From: an uncultured Clostridia bacterium
Lineage (GTDB): Bacteria > Bacillota > Clostridia > Christensenellales > UBA1242
Direction of reading: 5' to 3'
NCBI GenBank assembly: GCA_947595235.1
Contig: CANQEP010000007.1
Coordinates: 1 to 34,209 of the forward strand
Length of the DNA: 34,209 bases
Positions within the stretch are counted from its first letter, which is position 1. Each line of letters opens with the position of its first letter. A model generated the notes under the pieces. It had not been told where the DNA came from and did not search any database. It worked only from the letters and a program-made list of their open reading frames with translations. Positions 6,245-14,670 of this stretch are shown here, piece after piece. Made by a program: the position numbers and the translations under genes.

Positions 6245-7357
6245 ATGTGTAAGTTCATTATTAACACAAAGGAGTTGCTTGCCTCATTCACAAAAGCAAA
6301 GGCTCGGCTTTTGCCAAAGACTAAGATATGCCTTGTTGTTAAGGCGAATGCCTACGGCTTTGGGCAAGACAAGGTCTGCACGCTCTTTAACAGACTTGCG
6401 GACTACTTTGCCGTTGCAAGGCTGAGCGAGTTTTTGAAGGTGAGAGAGGTGACAAACAAGCCTTGCCTTATTTTGTCGCCCCTCACAAATCGAGAGATGT
6501 CAATAGCCATAAAATCGGGTGCCGAGATAACTCTTAGCAGTCAGACAGACATTGATTTTTTGGAAAAAGTCGCCTCTTCAAACAACACTTTTGCGAAGGT
6601 GCACCTTAAACTTGACACTGGAATGAACAGATACGGCATAAAGTCTTGCGAAGAACTTGCCAGCACCCTTGAAAAACTCAAAGAAAAAAAGCACATAAAA
6701 GTCGTGGGCGCGTTTTCACACCTTTATAATGCGGACGATGAGACAATAACAAAAAAGCAACGCGAGAAATTTATTGAAATGAAGAACATAATTTTGCAAC
6801 ATGGATTTTCGCCAATATTTCATCTTGCCTCATCGCATGGCATAAAGGACAAAGAAAGTCAATTCGACATGGTGCGCCTTGGATTTGACCTTTACTTTAG
6901 CCAAGCGTCAAAGCACAAATTCGTCACGTACATAAATGAGATAAAGAGCGTTAAAGAGGGCGAAACAATAAGTTACAATGGGACTTTTGTTGCAAAAAGT
7001 GATATGAAGATTGCCGTTTGCGCCGCGGGTTACGCCGATGGGGTCAACAGACTTTTATCAAATCGAGGGAAAGTCCTCATTCGAGGGGAAGAGGCAAAGA
7101 TTGTTGGCAATGTTTGTATGGACAGTTTCATGGCGGATATAACTGACATAGAGGGCGCAGAACTTGGCGACGAGGTTGTTATTTTTGGTAAAAGTGGAGA
7201 AAAGTATATTTCTGTTTGCTCAGTGGCGCAGTTATGTGGTACAATACCTTATGAGATTTATACAAATATCTCGCTTAGGGTAAAGCGGATATACACATGG
7301 AGAAACAATGCAAGTTATAGCGGGAAAGTATGGGGGAAGAAAACTTACAAGTATTGA
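6245..7357 (+). CDS. alr: Alanine racemase
   Basis: PLP enzyme converting L-alanine to D-alanine for peptidoglycan. It is 370 residues. The PLP-binding lysine lies in VVKANAYGFGQDKV (about residues 29-42); the barrel continues with KLDTGMNRYGI and HLASSHGI. The C-terminal beta domain has the catalytic tyrosine region AGYADGVNRLLSNRG and GNVCMDSFMADIT. The usual C-terminus would be near LRVKRIYT, but the frame continues about 20 residues (TWRNNASYSGKVWG onward) into the next gene, giving a 50-nt overlap with rsmD. No Shine-Dalgarno precedes the ATG; a TATCAT lies 5 nt upstream, so this may be another short-leader or leaderless start, though I see no convincing -35. Confidence 0.93.
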   Translation: MCKFIINTKELLASFTKAKARLLPKTKICLVVKANAYGFGQDKVCTLFNRLADYFAVARLSEFLKVREVTNKPCLILSPLTNREMSIAIKSGAEITLSSQTDIDFLEKVASSNNTFAKVHLKLDTGMNRYGIKSCEELASTLEKLKEKKHIKVVGAFSHLYNADDETITKKQREKFIEMKNIILQHGFSPIFHLASSHGIKDKESQFDMVRLGFDLYFSQASKHKFVTYINEIKSVKEGETISYNGTFVAKSDMKIAVCAAGYADGVNRLLSNRGKVLIRGEEAKIVGNVCMDSFMADITDIEGAELGDEVVIFGKSGEKYISVCSVAQLCGTIPYEIYTNISLRVKRIYTWRNNASYSGKVWGKKTYKY

Positions 7358-7859
7358 CTCAAAGTCAACAAGGCCAACGCTTGCGCGCGTGAAAGAGTCG
7401 ATGTTTGCGATGATTGACCCATTCATTGAAGGATCAAAAGTGCTTGACCTTTTTGCGGGCTCTGGTGCGCTTGGACTTGAAGCAATAAGCCGAGGCGCGA
7501 GCGAAGTCACCTTTGTTGAGAGCAACAAAGAGGCAGTGAAAATCATTGAAAAGAACCTTGCGCGCGTCACCGAAACCCACGATATCTATAATATGGACTA
7601 CATCGAGGCGCTCAAACGCTTTGAAAGTATGGGGAAAAAGTTTGATTTGGTGCTCTTGGACCCTCCATACGCCAGCGATTTTGCCGAGAAATCCATGAAG
7701 TTACTAAGAAAATTCCACCTTCTTAATAAAAATGCAATCATAGTATATGAACAAGAGAGCAAAAAATGTTTGCAAAATGACGATAATGAGTATATAATAG
7801 AGAAAACAAGAGCTTATGGAACGGCCAAAGTGGTCATCTTTAAGTATATCGGGGAATAA
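7308..7859 (+). CDS. rsmD: 16S rRNA m2G966 methyltransferase RsmD
   Basis: SAM-dependent N2-methylation of G966 in 16S rRNA, acting on the assembling 30S subunit. It is 183 residues, normal for the family. The N-terminus MQVIAGKYGGRKL, STRPTLARVKESMF, the SAM motif VLDLFAGSGALGLEA (about 46-60) and the catalytic LLDPPY (about 116-121) are diagnostic. Shine-Dalgarno GGAG lies 8 nt before the ATG, inside the end of alr. In many Firmicutes rsmD is followed by coaD; here the coiled-coil gene follows directly, 1 nt downstream. Confidence 0.95.
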   Translation: MQVIAGKYGGRKLTSIDSKSTRPTLARVKESMFAMIDPFIEGSKVLDLFAGSGALGLEAISRGASEVTFVESNKEAVKIIEKNLARVTETHDIYNMDYIEALKRFESMGKKFDLVLLDPPYASDFAEKSMKLLRKFHLLNKNAIIVYEQESKKCLQNDDNEYIIEKTRAYGTAKVVIFKYIGE

Positions 7860-7860
7860 A

Positions 7861-8334
7861 ATGGATATCTTGCAACTAATTGAAGAATTGGAGGAAGAAC
7901 TCGGGAAGGGTAAAAACTTCCTCTTTGGCAAAAAATCTCATATTGACCTTGATAGATGCGCGGAACTCATTGAAGAACTCAAAAATTCGCTACCTCCCGC
8001 AATTCAAGAGGCAAGGTATATTCTTTCGCAGAAGGAAAATATTATTGCTGGTGCAAGACAAACAGCCGACAAGACCATTAAAGAGGCAGAACTAAGGGCT
8101 CAGCAAATGGTGAGTGAAAGCCAGATTGTTAAGTCCAGCGAGCACGAGGCGGGCGAGATAATAAACAGCGCAAACAAGCGATGCGCACAACTTTATGGCG
8201 TTACCAAAGACAACATTGACCGAATGTTAAAGGCGGTTGAGGACTACCTTGTTCAAAACTTGCAAGTTGTAAGGAACAATCGCGAACAACTCAATGGCGG
8301 GCTCTTTAACAGACCTCCACAAACAAAAAAGTAG
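7861..8334 (+). CDS. Conserved coiled-coil protein following rsmD
   Basis: No enzymatic motif. 157 residues, strongly helical and charged. The N-terminal half (DILQLIEELEEELGKG) is followed by DRCAELIEELKNSLPPAIQEARYILSQKENII and an Ala/Glu/Lys-rich heptad-like stretch (ADKTIKEAELRAQQMVSESQ), resembling V-ATPase H-subunit-like or DivIVA-like coiled coils. Similar proteins near rsmD/coaD/ylbJ in Firmicutes are often labelled only 'ATPase'. The ATG at 7861 sits 1 nt after the rsmD stop, with GGGGAA as Shine-Dalgarno, so the two are co-transcribed. An in-frame ATG at 7816 lies inside rsmD and is unlikely. It converges on ylbJ, with only 5 nt between the two stops and no clear terminator. Confidence 0.7.
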   Translation: MDILQLIEELEEELGKGKNFLFGKKSHIDLDRCAELIEELKNSLPPAIQEARYILSQKENIIAGARQTADKTIKEAELRAQQMVSESQIVKSSEHEAGEIINSANKRCAQLYGVTKDNIDRMLKAVEDYLVQNLQVVRNNREQLNGGLFNRPPQTKK

Positions 8335-8339
8335 ATTTT

Positions 8340-9365
8340 TTATAAAATTAAACTTGTCAAAGCAAGGCAAATTAGAAATGTTAAAGTGCCATGAAGCAAC
8401 TTTGCGCCAATAAAATGCCTTGTTTTTATTTTTGTCTCTGAAAGGAAAGAGAGCGATTGCATGATTATTGAAAGCCCACTAAAACCAATAACGAAAGAAA
8501 TAAGTGAGACGGACAAAGGGCTAATTTCAAATGAAAGCGCCTTTGCGCCATTAGTCATCTCTACTATGCCAGACATAATACCCGATGAATAGCCCGCTTT
8601 GACGCCAAAAACACCCAGTATATTGTCAGACATAGTACTCAATGCACTCAAAATGTGCAAGTCGTTTAACAAGTCTATTAAGAGAGAGAATAGGGCAATA
8701 TAAAATCCAACAATAAGAAGTGAAACCACGATGTCGCTCACTAATTTATATAGTGGGGTCTTTGTTCTTTCTTTAACCTCTGGCGCACGTGGAATGTCAA
8801 GATTTTTCCGCTTTGAGAAGAGGTTGATTAAGACCATGCTAATAACGACGGCAACGATGTTTGAGAGGTATATGATAACTCCGCAGAGTGGACTTTTTAG
8901 CATTGCGCCACCCACCGCGCCGATAACAAATATGGGACCCGACGTTGAACTTATTATGGCGCACTTTGTCAGTTCGGCGTCACCAATGAGCCCCTTTTTG
9001 TAGAGGTCGGCGGTTATCTTGCTACCGATTGGGTAGCCCGAAATTGTGCTCATCAAAAAGGCATAGAGTCCATTTCCGCTTATGCCAAAGAGTTTTTTTG
9101 AGAATCTGTTAAGGTGCGAGGCAAGTTTTTGCATGACATTTAGTTCGGTTAAAAGTCTTGTTAAGAACATAAACGGCAAAAGTCCCGGAAAAACCGCGGT
9201 GAAAAAGAGTTTTGTGCCATTTATAACGCTTTGGGCGTACCTTGTTGGGCTAAAGAGTATGAGGAGCATTATAACAACAATAAAAAAGGACAACATTAAA
9301 GAAACAAATGAAAAGTCTAGTTTTTTTGTTTTACTTTTTAATGTCAGTGTTGTATTATTATTCAT
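8340..9365 (-). CDS. ylbJ: YlbJ-family integral membrane protein (nucleoside-recognition/Gate domains)
   Basis: Polytopic membrane protein; in Bacillus YlbJ is needed for normal spore formation, but the transported molecule is unknown. It is 341 residues. Gate-type motifs are GLLPFMFLTRLL (about 61-72), the family-typical STISGYPIGSKI (about 106-117), STSGPIFVIGAVGGAML and a second half with GIMSGIVEMTNGA and IGFSGLSIIMQ. About eight hydrophobic segments are visible. The N-terminus has about 20 polar residues before the first helix. No Shine-Dalgarno precedes the ATG. It sits between rsmD/coiled-coil and tmcAL (ylbM), the same neighbourhood as the ylb genes of Bacillus, with a PnuC-like gene inserted. 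It does not prove that the organism sporulates. Confidence 0.85.
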   Translation of the reverse strand: MNNNTTLTLKSKTKKLDFSFVSLMLSFFIVVIMLLILFSPTRYAQSVINGTKLFFTAVFPGLLPFMFLTRLLTELNVMQKLASHLNRFSKKLFGISGNGLYAFLMSTISGYPIGSKITADLYKKGLIGDAELTKCAIISSTSGPIFVIGAVGGAMLKSPLCGVIIYLSNIVAVVISMVLINLFSKRKNLDIPRAPEVKERTKTPLYKLVSDIVVSLLIVGFYIALFSLLIDLLNDLHILSALSTMSDNILGVFGVKAGYSSGIMSGIVEMTNGAKALSFEISPLSVSLISFVIGFSGLSIIMQSLSFLSETKIKTRHFIGAKLLHGTLTFLICLALTSLIL

Positions 9366-9396
9366 ATACGAAGTTTATGCATTTGTGGGGGGTAAA

Positions 9397-10224
9397 ATGA
9401 TGGACGAAAGCCTTGACATGGATAGGCAACTTGAAAGTGACAGAAAAAAGTTGTTTTTCTTCAGACTAATTGTCTCTTGCGTGTGCCTTGCTGTTGCGTT
9501 TTCGCTATACTTTAGTGGTCTTATTAACTTTGCGGGCGTCATGCTAATTATTATGGGCGCGCTTTGGAACTTCTTTGTTGACATCAATTCGCTTTGGGCG
9601 TTTCTGCTCTCGCTGGGCGTTGGGGCAATATATTCCATGTTTGCGGTCATTGAAGGGCTCTATATCAACGCCATACTTTATATGTTTTTCTATATTCCAC
9701 TGCAATTCTATATTTGGATAAGATATGCGGGAAGAAAGGATATGTCCATCAAGCGCAATCGCGGACTGAGTCCTTCGCAAGTGTATTACTATGTTATTGG
9801 CTTCATCTTGGTTTGCGCTTGCACCTTTGCAATATCTCTCAACTTTGAAACGCAAACTCTCAACCTCTTTGACGCCGTTTCGGCGTGCCTTCTTGGAACT
9901 TGTGCGTGCCTTCAAACATTTATGTATCGCGAATACTACTTTGTTAGGCCAGTAGCACTCATTGTTGCACTTGAACTTTGGATATTTGCAATCGTAGAGA
10001 ACGGGCTGAGCATGGGCGCGGTCGCAATGCTTGTTTTGTACACAATGTACCTCATTATCGACGCCTACACAATGTACTTCTGGCTTGGACTTACAAAAAG
10101 AAAAGAAAAGCAAAAACTCGGAAACATTGTTGAAGAGGGTGTGCTTTTGCAAAAACTTGAAGAGTATAACAACTTAACAAATGAGACTCATGACGATGAA
10201 AAAGGGGGCAAAATAGTCTCATAA
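9397..10224 (+). CDS. pnuC: PnuC-like vitamin transporter (nicotinamide riboside type)
   Basis: Probable facilitator for nicotinamide riboside or a related vitamin, feeding NAD synthesis. It is 275 residues with seven or eight hydrophobic segments. The family-typical core is INAILYMFFYIPLQFYIWIR (about 92-111), matching the PnuC pattern around its membrane helices 3-4. GALWNFFVDINSLWAFLLSLG and the C-terminal DAYTMYFWLGL followed by basic residues also fit. The open frame extends upstream into ylbJ on the opposite strand, but ATG 9397 has GGGGGG just before it and is the first start outside ylbJ. Only 31 nt separate the divergent starts, so any promoter overlaps ylbJ. The specific vitamin cannot be decided; no riboswitch is visible. 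It converges on tmcAL with 1 nt between. Confidence 0.72.
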   Translation: MMDESLDMDRQLESDRKKLFFFRLIVSCVCLAVAFSLYFSGLINFAGVMLIIMGALWNFFVDINSLWAFLLSLGVGAIYSMFAVIEGLYINAILYMFFYIPLQFYIWIRYAGRKDMSIKRNRGLSPSQVYYYVIGFILVCACTFAISLNFETQTLNLFDAVSACLLGTCACLQTFMYREYYFVRPVALIVALELWIFAIVENGLSMGAVAMLVLYTMYLIIDAYTMYFWLGLTKRKEKQKLGNIVEEGVLLQKLEEYNNLTNETHDDEKGGKIVS

Positions 10225-10225
10225 C

Positions 10226-11419
10226 TTAAACAAATATTGTCTTGTCGGTGGTCTTTGCCCTTAAAGTGGCAAGGGCAAAGAGGTCGCTGACTTGCTGGTT
10301 CAACTTGACAATTCCGTTGTTCTTTTCGCTCAGCGCACTAATGTCTTTTTGTGAGACAACAAGAGGATATTTGCACTGGGCTTTTATTGTTTTTATCTCA
10401 AACCTAAAATCCTTGTCTATGGCAAGGACATTTAGGGCGCATAGCCTTGAATTAAGAAATTTGAACTTTTCTTTGCTGAGGTTGAGGTGGGGTACAAAAA
10501 GGTCTTTTTTTATGCGACTTTCTCGGTGGCACTTGCTTGCCGATGCCTTTACAACATCGTCGATAGTTGCGAACTTGTTTGATGCTTTAAAGATGGCGCT
10601 TGCAAGGGGAGAGTCAATGTCATAGTAGGCGGTGAGGTCGCTTTGCTTAACGCTTCTTATTTTTTCAATGAGTATCGCCGAGAGTCTGTCGTCTTGGCGA
10701 GGAGATGGGGCTTTGAGTTTTTCAAGGCAGTACGCAGGGACAAGACTGCTGACATCCTTGCCCTCAGAGAGGAGTTTTCTTACAAGCGATGCGCTTGCAA
10801 AGGTGGTTTTTTTGCCTTTTTCTTTAATTGTTTTTGTTTTAGGCGAAGAGTAGCCATTGTCTGTGCGCCTAACAAAAACGGGCTCAATTTTTAACTTATG
10901 GCGATATATGGCGCGAAGATACTCCGCCGCCAAGATGTTGTTTGCGCTTTTGAAGACCTCTTCGAATTTTTGCGAGGTCTCACTTGTGTATGCCTTGTAG
11001 ATGGCGGTTGAGTAACTTGAGCCGTTTTTTATCTCTCTTCTTATGGCACCACTTATTTCTTGTGGCTCATCATTTCGCATTTTTGCGAAGTCCATGATTG
11101 TTTGCGGGTCGGTCTCAACTCCAAAGGCAAGGTGAGTCACGCCAAGAGCGGAAAGGTATTTTATCGCGCCACTTGCAAAGTTCTGCGCTGAGGAAAGGCA
11201 GTATATTGCGGGGAGTTCAATGACCATGCTTGCCCCAGCCTTTATTGCCAAAGTCGCGCGCTCAAACTTACTCAAAATGGGAAGTTCGCCACGCTGAACA
11301 ATGTCTCCACTAAGAATTACGGCAATGGGAAGATTGGTCTTTTCTTTGACCTTTCTTATAAGATATTCGTGACCGTTGGTGAGCGGGTTGAACTCGGCAA
11401 TTATTCCGCAAAGTTTCAT
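10226..11419 (-). CDS. tmcAL: tRNA(Met) cytidine acetate ligase TmcAL
   Basis: ATP-dependent ligase that makes N4-acetylcytidine at the wobble base of elongator tRNA-Met directly from acetate, a mainly Firmicutes enzyme (formerly YlbM). It is 397 residues, standard. The nucleotidyltransferase start MKLCGIIAEFNPLTNGHEYL contains the GxxAExNPxxNGH signature; SGDIVQRGE, KFERATLAIKAGASMVIELP and FASGAIKYLSALG follow. The central ISSALVRxLL-like SASLVRKLLSEGKD matches the family. Shine-Dalgarno AGAGGA precedes the ATG. It is divergent from pta-ackA; acetate from AckA could be its substrate, an inference. Confidence 0.95.
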   Translation of the reverse strand: MKLCGIIAEFNPLTNGHEYLIRKVKEKTNLPIAVILSGDIVQRGELPILSKFERATLAIKAGASMVIELPAIYCLSSAQNFASGAIKYLSALGVTHLAFGVETDPQTIMDFAKMRNDEPQEISGAIRREIKNGSSYSTAIYKAYTSETSQKFEEVFKSANNILAAEYLRAIYRHKLKIEPVFVRRTDNGYSSPKTKTIKEKGKKTTFASASLVRKLLSEGKDVSSLVPAYCLEKLKAPSPRQDDRLSAILIEKIRSVKQSDLTAYYDIDSPLASAIFKASNKFATIDDVVKASASKCHRESRIKKDLFVPHLNLSKEKFKFLNSRLCALNVLAIDKDFRFEIKTIKAQCKYPLVVSQKDISALSEKNNGIVKLNQQVSDLFALATLRAKTTDKTIFV

Positions 11420-11511
11420 AAAAAAGTCCTCTTAAACGTTTTATTTTTTTTGATAGATGTTTTATAATGTTATTATATATACAAAAGTGCTCTAATGCAA
11501 CAGGAGGGGAA

Positions 11512-12552
11512 ATGTTTAAGAAAAAAGCCGAGAAAAAAAATGTTTTTGAGAACATAGTATCAAAGGCGCAAGGCTCGGGCAAAAGAATAGTTCTTCCCGA
11601 AACCGAGGACCCAAGGATTCTTGAGGCCGCCGAAAAGGCTGCGCTCCTTGACATATGCAAAGTCGTTTTGATTGGAAGCGAGAACATTTTAAGAGAAAAG
11701 TTCTCAAAGAAGGCGCTAAGGAACATAGAAATTATTGACATTTTGTCTAATAGTAAAAAGCGAGAGATGTATGCAAAAAGTCTCTATGACCTTAGAAAGC
11801 ACAAGGGCATGACCGAAGAAAAGGCCATGGAGACGCTGAAAGACCCAATGTACTTTGCAACAATGATGGTCTATAGTGACGATGCCGACGGCGTTGTTGC
11901 GGGAAGTATTTATCACTCTGCCGAGGTTATGCGCCCTGCACTTCAAATAATTAAGACTGCGCCAAACATCTCAAAGGTTTCAAGTTGCATGATTATGGAA
12001 GTTCCTGAGAACTGCGAGTGTGGTGAAAAGAACATGATGGTCTTTGCTGACTGTGGCGTTAACGAGGACCCAACCGACAGCGAACTTGCAGAAATTGGGG
12101 TTCTTTCTGCCAAATTTGCCGAAAACATTTGCGACCTTAGGCCAAGAGTTGCCTTTTTAAGTTACTCAACAAAGGCCGACGTCAATATTGAAAACGAGCA
12201 AATTCAAAAAATCAAAAGGGCATATAAACTTGCAAGGCGCATGGACAGTATGCTCATCATGGATGGTGAACTTCAAGCCGATGCCGCCATTGTTCCCGAA
12301 GTTGCAAAGCGCAAAAACGCGTTCGACACTCTTGAGGGAAGGGCAAATGTCTTGGTTTTTCCTGACCTTAACTCTGCGAACATTTCATACAAACTTGTTC
12401 AAAGGCTGACGGGGTTGAAGGCGCTCGGTCCAATACTTATGGGACTGAGAAAGCCAGTCAACGACCTGTCTCGCGGTGTTGCTGCCGACGAAATTGTGCT
12501 TGTTATGGCAGTGACCGCACTTCAAGCAAAAACATCAATTAAAGGAGAATAA
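11512..12552 (+). CDS. pta: Phosphate acetyltransferase
   Basis: Interconverts acetyl-CoA plus phosphate and acetyl-phosphate plus CoA. It is 346 residues, the short single-domain class. GKRIVLPETEDPRILEAA (about 24-41), DGVVAGSIYHSAEVMRPALQ (about 127-146), FADCGVNEDPTDSELAEI and AFLSYSTK are family-typical, as is the C-terminal NVLVFPDLNSANISYKLVQR. The start at 11512 is fixed by AGGAGGGG 5 nt upstream; an in-frame ATA further up is not needed. ackA follows after 3 nt, a classic operon. With the phosphoketolase it allows acetyl-phosphate to be drawn to acetyl-CoA or acetate. Confidence 0.95.
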   Translation: MFKKKAEKKNVFENIVSKAQGSGKRIVLPETEDPRILEAAEKAALLDICKVVLIGSENILREKFSKKALRNIEIIDILSNSKKREMYAKSLYDLRKHKGMTEEKAMETLKDPMYFATMMVYSDDADGVVAGSIYHSAEVMRPALQIIKTAPNISKVSSCMIMEVPENCECGEKNMMVFADCGVNEDPTDSELAEIGVLSAKFAENICDLRPRVAFLSYSTKADVNIENEQIQKIKRAYKLARRMDSMLIMDGELQADAAIVPEVAKRKNAFDTLEGRANVLVFPDLNSANISYKLVQRLTGLKALGPILMGLRKPVNDLSRGVAADEIVLVMAVTALQAKTSIKGE

Positions 12553-12555
12553 TAT

Positions 12556-13770
12556 ATGAAAATTTTAGTTATCAATGCGGGAAGTTCGTCAATAAAGTAT
12601 CAACTTTTTGACGCAAAAACTGAAAAGGTCCTCGTGAAGGGGCTTGCCGAAAGAATTGGCGTTGATGGTCGCCATGTTCAAAAACTTAATGGAAAGTCTA
12701 ATGTGACAAATGTCAAGATGCCAACCCACAATGAGGCAATGGAGGTTGTTCTTGAAAGCCTTGTCAAAGACGGAGTTGTTAAGTCTCTTGACGAAATCAG
12801 TGCCGTTGGACACAGAATTGTGCATGGCGGCGAATTTTTTACAGAAAGCACTTTGGTTGACAAGAGTGTAGTCAAGAAAATTGCCGACCTCACTGAACTT
12901 GCGCCCCTTCATCAACCAGCACACGTTCTTGGAATAAACGCCATTTCAAAGAACTTGCCAAAGGTTCCACAAGTGGTTGTTTTTGACACTGCCTTCCACT
13001 CAACAATCCCCGACTATGCCTACAGATACGCAATCGAGAAAGTTGCCTACACAAAGTGGGGCATAAGAAAGTATGGTTTTCATGGGACTTCGCACAGATA
13101 CGTTGCGTCAAGGCTTGCAGACCTTATGGGCAAGAAGGGTAAGTTCATCATATGTCATATTGGCAATGGTGCGAGCGTTTCGGCAGTCAAGAATGGCAAG
13201 TGCATCGACACTTCAATGGGCTACACACCTCTTGAGGGTCTTGTTATGGGTTCAAGAAGTGGCGACATTGACCCAACTGTTGTTCAGCGCTTAATGAAAG
13301 AGAAGAAGATGACCATTGACGAAACAATAACATACCTCAACAAAAAGTGCGGACTTTTGGGAGTTTCGGGCGTAAGTGAGGACATTCGCGACGTTGACGA
13401 AATCGCTTATTCAAACGAAGAGAGTGAAAAGGCAAACGATTGCAGACTTGCTCTTAACATGGCAACATATAGGCTTAAAAAGTATATTGGCGCATACGCC
13501 GCGGCTCTTGGTGGAGTTGACGCGATTGCCTTTACTGCCGGAATTGGCGAGAATGACAACGAATATAGAGAGGCGGTTTTGACGGGACTGGAGTATCTTG
13601 GCGTTCAGCTTGACAAAAATCGCAACGGAAAGAACTTTAAGCGCGGAGAGGAACAACTGATTTCAAAGAAGTCGAGCCCAGTAAAAGTCTTTGTTATTCC
13701 AACCAACGAGGAACTTGTTATCATGCGCGACACAAAGAGATTGGTTGCAAAAAATAAAAATACAAAATAA
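12556..13770 (+). CDS. ackA: Acetate kinase
   Basis: Converts acetyl-phosphate and ADP to acetate and ATP. It is 404 residues, full length for the ASKHA-fold family. MKILVINAGSSSIKYQL is PROSITE-type signature 1; AVGHRIVHGGEFF is the second; VVFDTAFHSTIP, KYGFHGTSHRYV, HIGNGASVSAV, DTSMGYTPLEGLVMGSRSG and AFTAGIGEND include the catalytic Asp and Arg and the nucleotide-binding stretches. It follows pta by 3 nt with its own AAAGGAG Shine-Dalgarno. No hairpin terminator is evident before the yceD promoter. Confidence 0.97.
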   Translation: MKILVINAGSSSIKYQLFDAKTEKVLVKGLAERIGVDGRHVQKLNGKSNVTNVKMPTHNEAMEVVLESLVKDGVVKSLDEISAVGHRIVHGGEFFTESTLVDKSVVKKIADLTELAPLHQPAHVLGINAISKNLPKVPQVVVFDTAFHSTIPDYAYRYAIEKVAYTKWGIRKYGFHGTSHRYVASRLADLMGKKGKFIICHIGNGASVSAVKNGKCIDTSMGYTPLEGLVMGSRSGDIDPTVVQRLMKEKKMTIDETITYLNKKCGLLGVSGVSEDIRDVDEIAYSNEESEKANDCRLALNMATYRLKKYIGAYAAALGGVDAIAFTAGIGENDNEYREAVLTGLEYLGVQLDKNRNGKNFKRGEEQLISKKSSPVKVFVIPTNEELVIMRDTKRLVAKNKNTK

Positions 13771-13785
13771 AAATCCAACAAATTG

Positions 13786-13814
13786 TTGACATTAAAAATA
13801 GCAGAGTATATAAT
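13786..13814 (+). promoter_or_regulatory. Consensus promoter for yceD-rpmF with dyad at the -35
   Basis: TTGACA (13786-13791), 17-nt spacer and TATAAT (13809-13814): a perfect sigma-70-type match. The 13-nt palindrome CAACAAATTGTTG (13776-13788) overlaps the start of the -35 box and might be an operator. Confidence 0.85.
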
Positions 13815-13838
13815 ACATACGCTAGTAAAGGAGCCTTT

Positions 13839-14300
13839 ATGCAATATCTGGACTTCTCTGAGGCGCTTGAGAACCCCGACAACGAATATGAATTTTCGGG
13901 AAGAGTGAGCCCCGAGATTAAACCTAGTGGTATCGCTCCTCATAAACTGGCTGGAGATGCCGACATTTCTTTTAAATACTTCGCTGACTATGACGCGAAC
14001 CTTCACCTTAATGGCTATGTTAGAGTTCCAGTTGTGTTCGTGTGTGACAGGTGTGGCGCGGTGTTTGAAAAAAACTTGTTCTTAAATCTTGACGAAGAGA
14101 TATCTCCAAAGATTGATGAGGATAGTGAACTGACCTACGATTTGCCAAGAATTGAAATTGACAAATTCATAACATCTTTCATCTTAGCGTCTTTTCCAAG
14201 CAAAGTGCTTTGCCGAGAAGACTGCAAGGGGCTTTGCCCGCGATGTGGTGCAAATCTCAATGATGGCGATTGTGGGTGCAAAAATGAGGAAACTAAATAG
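13839..14300 (+). CDS. yceD: YceD/DUF177 family protein
   Basis: Family linked to 23S rRNA maturation or accumulation and almost always encoded just upstream of rpmF. It is 153 residues. The middle has the CDRCGAVFE pair of cysteines (about residues 69-72) and the C-terminus has the family's CREDCKGLCPRCGANLN followed by CGCK, suggesting zinc binding. Shine-Dalgarno AAGGAG lies 5 nt before the ATG. It is co-transcribed with rpmF, 11 nt downstream, from a perfect consensus promoter. The biochemical role is unproven in most bacteria. Confidence 0.9.
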   Translation: MQYLDFSEALENPDNEYEFSGRVSPEIKPSGIAPHKLAGDADISFKYFADYDANLHLNGYVRVPVVFVCDRCGAVFEKNLFLNLDEEISPKIDEDSELTYDLPRIEIDKFITSFILASFPSKVLCREDCKGLCPRCGANLNDGDCGCKNEETK

Positions 14301-14311
14301 GAGGAAAAATT

Positions 14312-14503
14312 ATGGCAGTACCTAAGCACAAATCTTCAAAAGCAAGAGGTCGTTCAAGAGTAGCAAATTGGAAAGCAACCGCTCCAACTCTTGTTGAGTG
14401 TCCTCAATGCCATGCAAAGAAGCCAGCATTTGCTGTTTGCCCTGAGTGTGGTTATTATAATGGAGAGAAGAAAATACTTGTTGAATCAGACAAGAAAAAG
14501 TAA
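14312..14503 (+). CDS. rpmF: Ribosomal protein L32
   Basis: Small basic protein of the 50S subunit. It is 63 residues. MAVPKHKSSKARGRSRVANW is the invariant L32 N-terminus; CPQCHAKKPAFAVCPECGYY carries the two CxxC pairs of the zinc-ribbon form. The start is preceded by TAGGAGG. It is the last gene of the yceD-rpmF unit, with a terminator directly after the stop. Confidence 0.97.
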   Translation: MAVPKHKSSKARGRSRVANWKATAPTLVECPQCHAKKPAFAVCPECGYYNGEKKILVESDKKK

Positions 14504-14509
14504 AAAAAT

Positions 14510-14532
14510 CTAGCATTATGCTAGGTTTTTTT
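14510..14532 (+). terminator. Terminator after rpmF
   Basis: CTAGCA (14510-14515), TTA loop, TGCTAG (14519-14524), with A's before and seven T's after. Confidence 0.8.
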
Positions 14533-14604
14533 ATGCACATTTTATTTTTTCATGCTCTTTATGAAAATATTTGCCCACAAAATCGCACACTGTTGCGATT
14601 TTAT

Positions 14605-14633
14605 TTGGAAAAAAAATAGGTTTGTTATATAAT
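14605..14633 (+). promoter_or_regulatory. Promoter for plsX-rnc-smc-ftsY
   Basis: TTGGAA (14605-14610), 17-nt spacer, TATAAT (14628-14633). Expected transcription start is near 14640, giving a leader of about 30 nt to the TTG start. Confidence 0.7.
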
Positions 14634-14670
14634 TAGCGTGTCAAAATGTATTTTTTGTGAGGGAAGAAAA

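Noticed and set aside
9082..9396. N-terminal extension of the PnuC-like protein
   Set aside because: This part is antisense to the C-to-N region of ylbJ; a Shine-Dalgarno and two ATG codons sit at 9397.
10242..10894. Plus-strand frames inside tmcAL
   Set aside because: Antisense to a complete, well-recognised gene.
14638..14640. GTG as the plsX start
   Set aside because: It falls at the expected transcription start and adds 11 residues absent from the family; TTG 14671 has a Shine-Dalgarno and the family N-terminus.
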